Assembly (NCBI GenBank): GCA_902616615.1
Contig: CACMTN010000002.1
Location: 53,501 to 117,500 of the forward strand
Source of the DNA: an uncultured SAR116 cluster alpha proteobacterium
Lineage (GTDB): Bacteria; Pseudomonadota; Alphaproteobacteria; Puniceispirillales; Marisalimonadaceae
Length of the DNA: 64,000 bases
Direction: 5' to 3'
The translations under genes and the position numbers were made by a program. This document shows positions 10,345 to 19,285 of the stretch, one piece after another (positions within the stretch are counted from its first letter, which is position 1; each line of letters starts with the position of its first letter). The notes below the pieces were generated by a model. That model had not been told where the DNA came from. It did not search any database and was given only the letters and a program-made list of their open reading frames with translations.

Positions 10345-11112
10345 TTGGAAAATAAAACAATACTAGTAACAGCGTCAGCAAAAAGGTTAGGTAAGTCAAT
10401 AGCAACTGATTTAGTAGAAAGGGGTTGGAAAGTAGCAATTCACTATAATCAGTCAAAAATATTAGCTGACGAAACAGCTCATTATTTACTTAAAATTGGA
10501 GGAAAGGTAAGCACGCACCAAGCTGATTTAACTTGCAACTCAGATATAGAAAAATTAGTGAATGAAATAGAATCTCAAGATTCAACATGGGTTGGATTAA
10601 TAAATAATGCTGGATATTTTAATTATGATAATGGGACAAATTTTAATTCTGAAGAATTACAAAATCATTTGTCAGTAAACTTTATTGCCCCTGTACTTTT
10701 AACTAAATCATTAGCAAAATACACCATGAAGATTAAAAAACAGGAAAATAGTTATCGAGGCTTTGTTATAAACATACTTGATGCAAAGATTTTTGGATTG
10801 AACCCAGATTACTATACTTACACATTATCAAAACAAGCTTTGTATGGTTTTACAAAAATGTCAGCTCTCACTTATGCTTCTTGTTTAAGAGTAAATGGTA
10901 TAGCACCTGGAATAACTTTGTTAGCACCTGGGCAGGATCAAAAAGCTTTTGCAAAATCGCACAAAAAAAATTTGTTAAAGTCGTCCTCTACAGTTGAAGA
11001 AATTTTAAATGCAATTCAGTTCATTATAAATTCTAAATCTATGACTGGCCATGTGACTTTGCTTGATGGTGGAGCTCATTTGGCTCCTCCAAGAAGAGAT
11101 GTAGGATTATAA
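10345..11112 (+). CDS. Short-chain dehydrogenase, pteridine reductase / FolM-like
   Basis: NAD(P)-dependent oxidoreductase of 255 residues. The cofactor motif TASAKRLGKSI is at the N-terminus, NNAG lies near residue 90 and the catalytic Tyr-x-x-x-Lys is in YTLSKQAL near 163. The N-terminal TxxAxRxG pattern and the terminal TGHVTLLDGGAHL resemble pteridine reductases such as PTR1 and FolM, which reduce dihydropterins and dihydrofolate. Translation starts at TTG, preceded by AAGGA. The neighbouring folB supports a folate or pterin role. Generic SDR function cannot be excluded. Confidence 0.78.
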   Translation: MENKTILVTASAKRLGKSIATDLVERGWKVAIHYNQSKILADETAHYLLKIGGKVSTHQADLTCNSDIEKLVNEIESQDSTWVGLINNAGYFNYDNGTNFNSEELQNHLSVNFIAPVLLTKSLAKYTMKIKKQENSYRGFVINILDAKIFGLNPDYYTYTLSKQALYGFTKMSALTYASCLRVNGIAPGITLLAPGQDQKAFAKSHKKNLLKSSSTVEEILNAIQFIINSKSMTGHVTLLDGGAHLAPPRRDVGL

Positions 11113-11125
11113 ATAGGATATAAGT

Positions 11126-11482
11126 ATGAAGGTAAGAAATAGAAAAATATTTATAAACAATTTAATTATAAAAGCATCAATAGGCGTTTATGAACACGAA
11201 AAAAAAAATAAACAAAAAATAATTGTAAATGTAGAATTATTACTTTCAAATGACTCAGAACCAAAGGATGATAGTATAGAATCAACTCAAGATTATAGTC
11301 AATTTAGAAAATGTTTGATAGACATTATAGAAAGTAAACATTTTCAATTACTTGAATTTCTTGTAGAAAAGATACATTCAACTTTGATGATGAATAGTTA
11401 TGTAATCGGTGCAAAAGTAAATATTTCAAAACCCAATATTTTTCAAGACTGTGTGGTTGCTTACGAGTTGTCAAATATTTAA
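11126..11482 (+). CDS. folB: Dihydroneopterin aldolase
   Basis: Folate biosynthesis enzyme that cleaves dihydroneopterin to 6-hydroxymethyl-dihydropterin and glycolaldehyde. The 118-residue protein has the family features IGVYEHEKKNKQ near the N-terminus with the catalytic Glu, DYSQ near residue 55 with the catalytic Tyr, and a conserved Lys in AKVNISKP near 100. It lies 13 bp after the pteridine-reductase-like gene and ends in a 4-bp tail-to-tail overlap with gloB. Very similar epimerases exist, but this context favours FolB. Confidence 0.85.
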   Translation: MKVRNRKIFINNLIIKASIGVYEHEKKNKQKIIVNVELLLSNDSEPKDDSIESTQDYSQFRKCLIDIIESKHFQLLEFLVEKIHSTLMMNSYVIGAKVNISKPNIFQDCVVAYELSNI

Positions 11483-12246
11483 AAATTATCTTTTTTGTAC
11501 CTTATTTCCTTAAAAGCTTCAGAAGCATTATTATTACTACGCAAACCAACTGATTTTATAAAATTATCATCGTCTGATCTTAGAAAAGGATTAATTTTTT
11601 TTTCTATTCCTAAATTAAATGGAACAGTTGGCAATCCTTTATTTCTTTTATTTTTTATTTCTAAGCTGACTTTATTTAATAAAGTATTTTGAGAATCAAT
11701 ATAATTAGCAAATTTCATATTAGATAAAGTATATTCGTGACCGCAGTACACAGATGTGTCATCTGGTAAAGATCTCAGTTTTACCAAACTTAACCACATT
11801 TGTTTCATCGTTCCTTCAAAAACTCTTCCACAACCTAAATAAAATAAAGTATCTCCTGAAAACAAACACTTTTCTTCAGGCATGTAAAAGCAGACATGAC
11901 CTAATGTATGACCTGGCGTATGAAGTACTTTTGTAGATATACCTGTAATATTGACAGTTTCATCATCTGAAACAAGAAAATCAACATTTGAAATACGTTT
12001 ATTTTCATAACTAGGCGCTATTAACTTTGATTTATAAATATCTAAAAGCTCTCTATTTCCTCCAATATGGTCATGATGATGGTGGGTATTTATAACTTCA
12101 TTTAAATGCCAGCTTTTATCATTCAAAAATTTTATTACTGGCCCTGCTTCTCCTGGATCTATAACACTAGTTATATTTTTATCTTCATTCCTCAATAAAT
12201 AAATATAATTGTCTGATAAGGCGTTAATAATAAATACGTCTAACAT
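11479..12246 (-). CDS. gloB: Hydroxyacylglutathione hydrolase (glyoxalase II)
   Basis: Metallo-beta-lactamase-fold thioesterase that releases D-lactate and glutathione from S-lactoylglutathione in methylglyoxal detoxification. The binuclear metal motif THHHHDHIGG is at residues 54-63, HTPGHTLGH supplies another ligand near 110, and CGHEYTLSN near 168 contains a further ligand and begins the substrate-binding region. The 255-residue length and the C-terminal helical glutathione-binding domain (NPFLR, then the SVGLR region) match GloB. Single gene transcribed against folB. Confidence 0.95.
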   Translation of the reverse strand: MLDVFIINALSDNYIYLLRNEDKNITSVIDPGEAGPVIKFLNDKSWHLNEVINTHHHHDHIGGNRELLDIYKSKLIAPSYENKRISNVDFLVSDDETVNITGISTKVLHTPGHTLGHVCFYMPEEKCLFSGDTLFYLGCGRVFEGTMKQMWLSLVKLRSLPDDTSVYCGHEYTLSNMKFANYIDSQNTLLNKVSLEIKNKRNKGLPTVPFNLGIEKKINPFLRSDDDNFIKSVGLRSNNNASEAFKEIRYKKDNF

Positions 12247-12376
12247 TTTAGTCCTTTTAAAATTGAAAAATTATTAAATAACTAATAAATAATTATCGTA
12301 TTATAAAAATTAATATAATCAAAAAGTTTATTTTATTTATTAAAGTATATATATGTATTTAAAGAAAAGGCAAAAC

Positions 12377-12910
12377 ATGAATAATACCGAATTAGATAAA
12401 CTTAGAATAAGAATTGATGAAATTGACAAAAACTTATGCCAATTAATAAAAGAGAGGCAATCATTAGCCTCCAAGATTATGGATGCTAAAAAGGGTAGCT
12501 TCCCCTTTGATCCAAAAAGAGAAGAAGACTTAATTAAGAAATTAGTAAATTTAGGCTTAGATAAATTTTTAGTTGAAAAAGTTTGGCGTCAAATTATTTC
12601 TTCTAATTTATCAATGCAGAAAACAATTAAAATTGGTGTTGCAGGTAATAACGACGAAATTAAATCTGCTTATCTAGCCCATTTTGGAAATTATTTTAAA
12701 ACCACATATTTTTCTAGTGTGGTAAGTTTACTTGCATCACTAGAAAAAAAAGACATAGAACTTGGTTTTATTGATAGCGATAGTATTAATAAATTAAAGA
12801 AACAGACAGAAATGAGAGTAAATTTTGATGTAATTGCAAACGTACCACTTTACAAAAATGTAAACCAAAAAGATTATAGCATTGTTAAATTAAAAAAAGA
12901 AGAAATATAG
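12377..12910 (+). CDS. AroQ-type chorismate mutase with an uncharacterised C-terminal region
   Basis: The first 90 residues form the all-helical AroQ domain that converts chorismate to prephenate, with LRIRIDEIDKNL and the following ERQSLASKIMDAK supplying the active-site Arg and Lys residues. The remaining 85 residues begin a new alpha/beta-looking segment (KIGVAGNNDEI) that resembles the beginning of a prephenate dehydratase-like domain but is far too short to be one, and there is no ACT domain. The ATG chosen has AAAAGG six bases upstream; an in-frame ATG 24 bases earlier lacks one. The gene leads a set with hisC and tyrA. Confidence 0.85.
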   Translation: MNNTELDKLRIRIDEIDKNLCQLIKERQSLASKIMDAKKGSFPFDPKREEDLIKKLVNLGLDKFLVEKVWRQIISSNLSMQKTIKIGVAGNNDEIKSAYLAHFGNYFKTTYFSSVVSLLASLEKKDIELGFIDSDSINKLKKQTEMRVNFDVIANVPLYKNVNQKDYSIVKLKKEEI

Positions 12911-12918
12911 GACTCTTT

Positions 12919-14013
12919 ATGGATCTACCTTCTCCAAAATCAAACATAGAAAAATTACATACTTACAAACCAAATTTTGGTAAAAGTAAAATAGATAATT
13001 TAATAAGATTATCTGCAAACGAGAGTGCATTGGGTGCATCTTTGGATGCTATCAATGCTCTAAAATTTTTTTCAAATGATCTAAATAGATACCCACCACA
13101 GGTTAGTAATGAATTAATAGGTGCAATATCTAGCAGATATTCACTAAATAAGAAAAAAATCATTTTAGGTAATGGTTCCGATGAATTAATCTCAATACTT
13201 GCTCAAACCTTTCTAAATTATAATGACGAAGCTATATATACCGAATTCGGGTTTCTTCAATTTCCTCAAGCTATTTCAATAGCTGGTGCTAAAGGTATTA
13301 TAGCAAACGATGTAAATCATACAGCGAGTGTTGATAATATTCTTTCAAAGATAAGTAAAAAAACAAAATTGATTTTTCTAGCAAACCCCAATAATCCTAC
13401 AGGTACATTTATACCTAAGAAAGAAGTCATTAGACTTCACGAATCAATTCCTAAAAAGATCCTTTTAGTTTATGACGCTGCTTACTCAGAATTTGTAGTT
13501 AATCATGATTATATAGATGGTAGTGAACTTGCAGATAAATATGAAAATGTGATAATGTTGAGAACTTTTTCTAAATTACATGGTTTAGCCTCACTAAGAT
13601 TAGGGTGGGGTTATTCTTCAGAGAATATTATTGAAAACCTCATGAAAGTACGTGGTCCTTTCAGTGTCAATGCTGCAGCAATTATGGCAGGAATTGCGGC
13701 CTTAGAAGATTTAAATTTTCAAAATAAATCTGTTCAACATAATCTCAAATGGATGTCATGGTTTGAAAAAGAATTGAGATCACTTAACCTAGACTTTAAA
13801 AAATCTATTACTAATTTTTTATTAATAAAGTTTCCTATTGAGAAAAAGTATAATGCGGAGAACGCAAAAAATTTTCTTGCTTCAAAAGGAATATTAGTTA
13901 GAGGAATGAAAGTTTATGGTTTGTCCAGCTATTTAAGGGTTTCGATAGGTGCTGATGAGGAAAATATTAAATTTATAAATGAATTGAAAACTTTTTTAAA
14001 AAAGAATGAATAA
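12919..14013 (+). CDS. hisC: Histidinol-phosphate / aromatic amino acid aminotransferase
   Basis: Fold type I PLP aminotransferase of the HisC subfamily. The substrate loop LSANESALG is near the N-terminus, NPNNPTGT is near residue 156, and the PLP-binding lysine is in RTFSKLHGLASLRLGW near 220. Its location between chorismate mutase and prephenate dehydrogenase, away from other his genes, suggests it mainly transaminates aromatic keto acids (the role of HisC2-type copies), though it may also serve histidine synthesis. It overlaps tyrA by 8 bp. Confidence 0.88.
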   Translation: MDLPSPKSNIEKLHTYKPNFGKSKIDNLIRLSANESALGASLDAINALKFFSNDLNRYPPQVSNELIGAISSRYSLNKKKIILGNGSDELISILAQTFLNYNDEAIYTEFGFLQFPQAISIAGAKGIIANDVNHTASVDNILSKISKKTKLIFLANPNNPTGTFIPKKEVIRLHESIPKKILLVYDAAYSEFVVNHDYIDGSELADKYENVIMLRTFSKLHGLASLRLGWGYSSENIIENLMKVRGPFSVNAAAIMAGIAALEDLNFQNKSVQHNLKWMSWFEKELRSLNLDFKKSITNFLLIKFPIEKKYNAENAKNFLASKGILVRGMKVYGLSSYLRVSIGADEENIKFINELKTFLKKNE

Positions 14014-14887
14014 ACCAGAATTTAAAAAAATCTCTGTTATAGGATTGGGTTTAATTGGAACCTCTATTTTGCACGCTATTAATGCAAAAAAAAATGAAGA
14101 TGTAACCACTTTTGCATATGACTTGAACTCAAAACATAGAGATATAGTATCAGAAATGAATATAGCTACATTTGTCTGTAATGATATTCATGACGCAATT
14201 AAAAATGCTGACTTAGTTATACTTGCAGTGCCAGTTGGTTCTATGAAATCGGTTGCAATTTCAATTGCTCCTTCATTAAAAAAAGGTACTGTAGTTACCG
14301 ACACTGGATCTACGAAAAGTTCTGTTATAAATGATGTTAACCCTTGCATGCCTATGAGTGTTAACTTCATACCGTCACATCCACTTGCAGGAACAGAATA
14401 TTCTGGTCCTAAATCTGGATTTAGCACATTATTTAAAAATAGATATTGGTTAATAGTTTCTGATAAGCATACATATCAGACAAATAAACTTTCTAAATTT
14501 TTTGAAAGTTTGGGTTCTATTGTTGAAATTGTCAGCGCAGAATATCATGATAAAATTCTTGCCATTACTTCACATTTACCACATCTAATAGCATATACTA
14601 TCGTTGGAACAGCCTCTGACTTAGAGGCGGATTTAAAAAATGATGTAATTAAATTCTCTGCTTCTGGATTTAGAGATTTTACGAGAATTGCCGCTTCAGA
14701 TCCCATTATGTGGAGAGATATTTTCTTAAATAATTCTGAAGCTGTTCTTGAAATGTTGCAAAGATTTAATGAAGATATATCAGATCTCCAAAAAGCTATA
14801 AGAAAAAAAGAAGGTCAGAAATTACATTCTTTCTTTTCTAGAACAAGATCAATACGTAAAAAAATAATTGAAGCAGGACAAATTTAA
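14006..14887 (+). CDS. tyrA: Prephenate / arogenate dehydrogenase
   Basis: NAD(P)-dependent oxidative decarboxylase of tyrosine synthesis. The Rossmann motif GLGLIGTS is at residues 13-20, VTDTGSTKSSV lies near 95, and SHPLAGTEYSGP near 123 carries the substrate-binding histidine and Gly-rich loop. The C-terminal helical dimerisation domain ends with ARTRSIRKKI-like basic residues. At 293 residues it is the monofunctional TyrC/TyrA type without an ACT domain. Which substrate it prefers cannot be decided from sequence. It overlaps the aminotransferase upstream and ends in a 4-bp convergent overlap with the next gene. Confidence 0.92.
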   Translation: MNKPEFKKISVIGLGLIGTSILHAINAKKNEDVTTFAYDLNSKHRDIVSEMNIATFVCNDIHDAIKNADLVILAVPVGSMKSVAISIAPSLKKGTVVTDTGSTKSSVINDVNPCMPMSVNFIPSHPLAGTEYSGPKSGFSTLFKNRYWLIVSDKHTYQTNKLSKFFESLGSIVEIVSAEYHDKILAITSHLPHLIAYTIVGTASDLEADLKNDVIKFSASGFRDFTRIAASDPIMWRDIFLNNSEAVLEMLQRFNEDISDLQKAIRKKEGQKLHSFFSRTRSIRKKIIEAGQI

Positions 14888-15510
14888 AAAATTAGCGGAT
14901 TACTCAAAAGTTTTATTCTTAAATTTGCAATAATATATTTACAATACTCTTTAAAAATTAAACTAAAAGTTTGGTACGAACTTAGCCAATTTTTTATGTT
15001 GTGTTTTTTAGGTGTGATGGGATAGGTGTAAATTTTTAAATTTGGCATGATGTTTTTGAACTCTAGAACTGCCCGTGGCATATGATAATTGCTGGTTATT
15101 AATATAAATTCTTTTATACCATACTTACTAGCCCATTTAAAAGTCTCGCTAGCATTTGTAAAAGTGTTTTTCGATACACTATCAAGGTCAATGCAGCATG
15201 TAATTAACTTAGGATTAAATTTTGGACCTAATTTTTTTTTAAGACTGGTTTTAGTGAAACCCATACCTGTACCACTTACAAGAATTTTATAATTAAATTC
15301 CTTGGACTTTTTGAAATTTTCAACGATTTTCAAACCGTCTTTAATTCTATTGGTTCCACCGGTTAGTATTACTATGTTAGAACTCTCTTTTTTATGATAT
15401 TTTGGGAGATATAAAATTCTTTGTTTAAAATGAAATAATTCAATAAAAAAAAAAGTAAATATTGAAGTTAGTAAAAAAATAAAAATAATTTTAAAAGTTC
15501 TAATTAACAT
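14884..15510 (-). CDS. YdcF/ElyC-like membrane-anchored protein (DUF218)
   Basis: An N-terminal hydrophobic segment (residues 5-27) anchors a DUF218 domain. The domain shows IVILTGGTNRI near residue 46, SGTGMGFTK near 78 and TSNYHMPRAVLEF near 140. The Asn-Tyr-His-x-x-Arg element is the family's hallmark. Members such as E. coli ElyC and SanA act in envelope maintenance; the reaction is unknown. At 208 residues it is a minimal version. It is a lone minus-strand gene between tyrA and the zinc-ribbon protein. Confidence 0.82.
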   Translation of the reverse strand: MLIRTFKIIFIFLLTSIFTFFFIELFHFKQRILYLPKYHKKESSNIVILTGGTNRIKDGLKIVENFKKSKEFNYKILVSGTGMGFTKTSLKKKLGPKFNPKLITCCIDLDSVSKNTFTNASETFKWASKYGIKEFILITSNYHMPRAVLEFKNIMPNLKIYTYPITPKKHNIKNWLSSYQTFSLIFKEYCKYIIANLRIKLLSNPLIF

Positions 15511-15541
15511 AAAATATTCATTTCAATTTGCTTTGAACATG

Positions 15542-15569
15542 TTGGCAAAAAAAGTTATGTTAGTATACA
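15542..15569 (+). promoter_or_regulatory. Candidate sigma-70 promoter for the zinc-ribbon protein gene
   Basis: TTGGCA and TATACA are separated by 16 bases, about 40 bases before the chosen start, in the divergent gap with the YdcF-like gene. The match is moderate. Confidence 0.4.
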
Positions 15570-15608
15570 ATTAATGATTATTTCAACAATTTCATGAGGA
15601 ATTTCTAT

Positions 15609-16433
15609 ATGCATGAAACGTGTAAATCATGTGGAACCGTATTTGAAGTAGATGAAAGTAATTTAACAAATAATATAAAGTGGTTAAGATGTGGAGTTTG
15701 TAATAAAAAATGGATTTTATCACTAAATATTAAAGAAAACTTAGTTGAAAAAAAATCTGAAATTAAAGATACAACCGAAAAAGTTAAAAAAGAGTTAGCT
15801 TCTATAAAATCAGTAGTGGAAGATAAAACAAAATCCCTAGCTAAAAAAACCAATCCTGTGTTAGATCAAAAAAATAAAACTGTTGCAGAAATTGCCTCAG
15901 AACTATCAATGTCAAAAGTAAATGAAAATAATAAAAATAAAACAAACAACAAAAAAATTAAAAAATTCAATTTATTACCAATTCTTACTATTCTTTTGTG
16001 CCTAGTATTTGCTTTGATAGTGTTTTTTCGTTCTACTTTAATAGCTTATAGTATATTTTATTTTCCTTATTACTCACAAATCTATACCGAAAAGATTAAT
16101 TCTCTCTTTACAAAAATTAATTTACCTATTTTAACCGAAGTCAATAATTTAAATTTGATCAATTTTATTGCAAAAGTTCAACAAAAAGAAGTTAGATTTA
16201 CAGGTACTATTAAAAACATTACAAGCAGGCCATTATTACTACCTCGAATTAAAATTTTAGGTGTAAGAGAAGACAGGAAAATTATTTTAGAAGAAATATT
16301 GATTTTAGAAGACAAAATTATTTTTCCAAATTCTGAAATAAGTTTTAACAAATTAGTAAGATTTGAAATTGAAAATCAAAATGACAATGTAACTATTAAA
16401 GCAAAGCTTTTAAAAAAAGTATTTGAATATTAA
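15609..16433 (+). CDS. MJ0042-type zinc-ribbon, single-pass membrane protein
   Basis: The N-terminal zinc ribbon has two Cys pairs (CKSCGTVF and CGVCNKKW). A lysine- and glutamate-rich linker of about 80 residues follows, then one transmembrane helix (LLPILTILLCLVFALIVFF) and a C-terminal domain of about 120 residues, probably periplasmic, that resembles the DUF3426-type ending of such proteins. The ATG used has GAGGA eight bases upstream; an ATG 15 bases earlier overlaps that site and is unlikely. Function is unknown. In other alphaproteobacteria this gene tends to lie near ftsE-ftsX, which are not here. Confidence 0.75.
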   Translation: MHETCKSCGTVFEVDESNLTNNIKWLRCGVCNKKWILSLNIKENLVEKKSEIKDTTEKVKKELASIKSVVEDKTKSLAKKTNPVLDQKNKTVAEIASELSMSKVNENNKNKTNNKKIKKFNLLPILTILLCLVFALIVFFRSTLIAYSIFYFPYYSQIYTEKINSLFTKINLPILTEVNNLNLINFIAKVQQKEVRFTGTIKNITSRPLLLPRIKILGVREDRKIILEEILILEDKIIFPNSEISFNKLVRFEIENQNDNVTIKAKLLKKVFEY

Positions 16434-17692
16434 ATAAATTCAATTATCTCTTCTTTTAATATTATATCTAAAATGGTATCAGTCTGCTTTAACTGGTACG
16501 CTTCACCATTATATATTAAAATTTCTACAGCATCGACCCTTGAATTGTAATTAGATTTCATTACAGATGAATATGCCCCTGTAGTTCTTATTGTTAATAA
16601 ATCATTATTTTTAACTTCAGTTATTTTTCTGTTTAAAGCAATAAAATCTCCAGTTTCACAAATTGGTCCAACAATATCTGCTATTATTTCTTTACCTAAA
16701 ATCTTTTTAAAAGGTTCAATTCTATGGTATGCGTCATATAAAGTTGGTCTAATTAAATTATTCATTGCTGCATCAATTATAATAAAATTTTTATCTTTAT
16801 TTTTTTTATTTCTTATAACTTTTGTAATCAAAACTCCAGCTTCGGCTATTAAAATTCTTCCTGGCTCAAAACTTAATTTATAATCAGAATCTTGAAATAA
16901 TTCAGAAATAACTTTTTTATAGGTTTCAAAATCTGGTTTTTTATTTTGATCATAATATATTCCAATTCCACCCCCTAAATCCAAAGTAGGAACTTTAAAT
17001 CCATCGTTTTTAAGTTTATCAGCAACATCTTTTAAGTTTGAATAAGCTTTACGAAAAAAATTGAAATCAAAAATTTGAGATCCAATATGAACACCCAAAC
17101 CAACTGGATTTATATATTGTAATTTGTGTAATTTTTCATAGATTGAGAATATATCCTCATTATCAATACCAAACTTAGTTTCTTTTTCACCAGTTGATAT
17201 TTTCTTATGAGTATTTGGTGCAATATCAGGATTTATCCTTAAACAAATATTTGCTATTATCTTGACCTTTGAAGCAACTTCATTGATATCATAAAGTTCT
17301 TCTTCAGATTCTATATTAAACTGTAAAATTTTATTTTTTATTGCTGTTTCAATCTCATTTTTATCTTTCCCTACACCAGAAAAAATTATTTTATCTGGAG
17401 TAATTCCAGCTGCAATACATTTGTGAAATTCACCTATAGATACTATATCAGCCCCAGCACCTAATTTACCAAAAAATTTTATTATATTCACTGAATCATT
17501 TGCTTTAACAGCATAGTGAATATTTCCTTTTACACTTTTAACAGTATTTAGAAAGAGTTCGTATCTTTCTTTCATTAAGCCTGTATCGTATATAAATAAC
17601 GGGGTGCCATACTTTGCAGCAAGAGTATCTATTTTAATACCTTGAACATTAAGTTCACCATTTTCATCTCTGTAAAAACCTGAAGGGAACAT
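16430..17692 (-). CDS. lysA: Diaminopimelate decarboxylase
   Basis: PLP enzyme making L-lysine from meso-diaminopimelate. It has the alanine-racemase fold with the PLP lysine in HYAVKAND near residue 63, GVHIGSQ near 200, the phosphate-binding GGGIGI near 240, EPGRILI near 278 and the active-site CETGD near 344. The 420-residue length is standard. It starts seven bases after the lptM-like gene and belongs to the argH-lptM-lysA operon. Its end overlaps the zinc-ribbon gene by 4 bp. Confidence 0.96.
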   Translation of the reverse strand: MFPSGFYRDENGELNVQGIKIDTLAAKYGTPLFIYDTGLMKERYELFLNTVKSVKGNIHYAVKANDSVNIIKFFGKLGAGADIVSIGEFHKCIAAGITPDKIIFSGVGKDKNEIETAIKNKILQFNIESEEELYDINEVASKVKIIANICLRINPDIAPNTHKKISTGEKETKFGIDNEDIFSIYEKLHKLQYINPVGLGVHIGSQIFDFNFFRKAYSNLKDVADKLKNDGFKVPTLDLGGGIGIYYDQNKKPDFETYKKVISELFQDSDYKLSFEPGRILIAEAGVLITKVIRNKKNKDKNFIIIDAAMNNLIRPTLYDAYHRIEPFKKILGKEIIADIVGPICETGDFIALNRKITEVKNNDLLTIRTTGAYSSVMKSNYNSRVDAVEILIYNGEAYQLKQTDTILDIILKEEIIEFI

Positions 17693-17699
17693 AATGAAT

Positions 17700-17813
17700 C
17701 TAATTTTTTGTAATGATTTGTGAGGGTTTTATAGGTGCATCTTTTCTTCCACAACCATACAAAAAAATAGAAGATAAAAATATAACAATAAGAAATATGA
17801 TTTTCAAATTCAT
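17700..17813 (-). CDS. lptM: Small LptM-like lipoprotein
   Basis: A 37-residue frame between argH and lysA, preceded by GAGGG and separated from its neighbours by only 6-7 bases. It encodes a lipoprotein signal peptide (KIIFLIVIFLSSIFL) with lipobox LYGC, placing the lipidated Cys at residue 21, then a short polar tail starting GRKDAP. This matches the tiny LptM/YifL lipoproteins, which in E. coli sit beside dapF and assist LptD oxidative maturation. In many alphaproteobacteria such a gene lies between argH and lysA. Function here is by analogy of sequence and position. Confidence 0.85.
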   Translation of the reverse strand: MNLKIIFLIVIFLSSIFLYGCGRKDAPIKPSQIITKN

Positions 17814-17819
17814 TTTTTA

Positions 17820-19232
17820 TTATCCCTCTAAAAATCTTTTTTTAGCATTTTTAACAGCTTTTAAAACATTTTTCGGCGCCGTTCCACCATAAGATGTTCT
17901 ACTTGATACAGAATTCTTAATCTTTAAAACTTCTAATATTTTTAAATCTGCATTAGGAATAACACTTTGGATATCCTCTAAAGTTAAATTTTCTAAAGAA
18001 GTCGTTTTTGTCTCAGCTAATAAGACTATTTTACCTGTTAAATGATGAGCTTCTCGGAAGGGTATTTTAAGATTTTTTACAAGGTAATCTGCTAAGTCTG
18101 TAGCAGTTGGAAAACCTTTTTGAAGTGCATCCATCAATTTTTTAGGAATAGGTTCAATATCTCCCATCATACCTTCCATATTTAAAATGCATAGTTCAAT
18201 ACTTTTAGCAGTATCAATTATTGGCTCTTTATCTTCTTGCATATCTTTGCCATATGTCATTGGCAGTCCTTTCAGAACTGTCATTAAACTTAGTAGATTA
18301 CCAAATATTCTTCCAGGTTTAGCCCTTATTAATTCGGCGGCATCTGGATTTCTTTTTTGAGGCATAATACTAGAACCAGTTGTAAAGTTTTCTGGTAATT
18401 TAACAAAATTAAACCTGTCAGAAGACCAAATAACTAATTCTTCAGCAAGCCTAGATAAATGTATAGCTATTAGCGATGATGCAGACATAAATTCAATAGC
18501 AAAATCTCTATCAGCAACAGAATCCATTGAATTTTCAGTAGGTTTGCTAAAGCCAAGTTTGTCTGCTACAAAGTGTCTATCTATTGGATAACTAGTACCT
18601 GCTAAGGCAGCAGAACCCAAAGGCAACTCATTCATTCTTTTTCTACAATCAAGTAATCTTCCCCTATCTCTACCAAACATCTCTACGTAAGCTAATAGAT
18701 GATGTCCAAATGTAACTGGTTGACCGACTTGAAGGTGAGTATAGCCAGGCATATAGAGATCATAATAAATTTCGGATTTTTCAATAAGTGTACGTTGCAA
18801 ATTTTTCAGACTTAATTCTATTTCATCAATTTTTTTCCTAAGCCATAATTTGATATCAGTTGCCACTTGATCATTCCTTGATCTAGCAGTATGTAATTTT
18901 TTACCAGTATCTCCTATTATTTCCACTAATCTATTTTCAATATTCATATGTATATCCTCTAGCTTAGTTGAGAAATTAAATTCTTTTTTGGATATTTCTT
19001 TTTTTATTTGTTTTAAACCAGCTTTAATAGATAAAAACTCTTTTTTAGAAATAATATTTTGTTTAGATAACATTTCTGAATGTGCTATTGATCCTTCAAT
19101 ATCCTCGATATAAAGAATCTGATCAAATTGAATCGATGAATTAAACTCCTCCATTAATTCGCTAGGAGATGTAGAAAATCTTCCACCCCAAATTTTATTA
19201 TTTTTTTGTTTATCTAAACTACTTTTTTTCAT
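17820..19232 (-). CDS. argH: Argininosuccinate lyase
   Basis: Last enzyme of arginine synthesis, splitting argininosuccinate into arginine and fumarate. Fumarase/aspartase superfamily: HTARSRNDQVATD near residue 113, the catalytic His in YTHLQVGQPVTFGHH near 162 and the signature GSSIMPQKRNPD near 285. At 470 residues it is full length. First gene of argH-lptM-lysA and divergent from the TlpA-like gene, with 53 bases for both promoters. Confidence 0.97.
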   Translation of the reverse strand: MKKSSLDKQKNNKIWGGRFSTSPSELMEEFNSSIQFDQILYIEDIEGSIAHSEMLSKQNIISKKEFLSIKAGLKQIKKEISKKEFNFSTKLEDIHMNIENRLVEIIGDTGKKLHTARSRNDQVATDIKLWLRKKIDEIELSLKNLQRTLIEKSEIYYDLYMPGYTHLQVGQPVTFGHHLLAYVEMFGRDRGRLLDCRKRMNELPLGSAALAGTSYPIDRHFVADKLGFSKPTENSMDSVADRDFAIEFMSASSLIAIHLSRLAEELVIWSSDRFNFVKLPENFTTGSSIMPQKRNPDAAELIRAKPGRIFGNLLSLMTVLKGLPMTYGKDMQEDKEPIIDTAKSIELCILNMEGMMGDIEPIPKKLMDALQKGFPTATDLADYLVKNLKIPFREAHHLTGKIVLLAETKTTSLENLTLEDIQSVIPNADLKILEVLKIKNSVSSRTSYGGTAPKNVLKAVKNAKKRFLEG

Positions 19233-19285
19233 TTTATTATCTATATTAAATACTAAGAAATTATTAATCTAAAGTAATACTTAAC

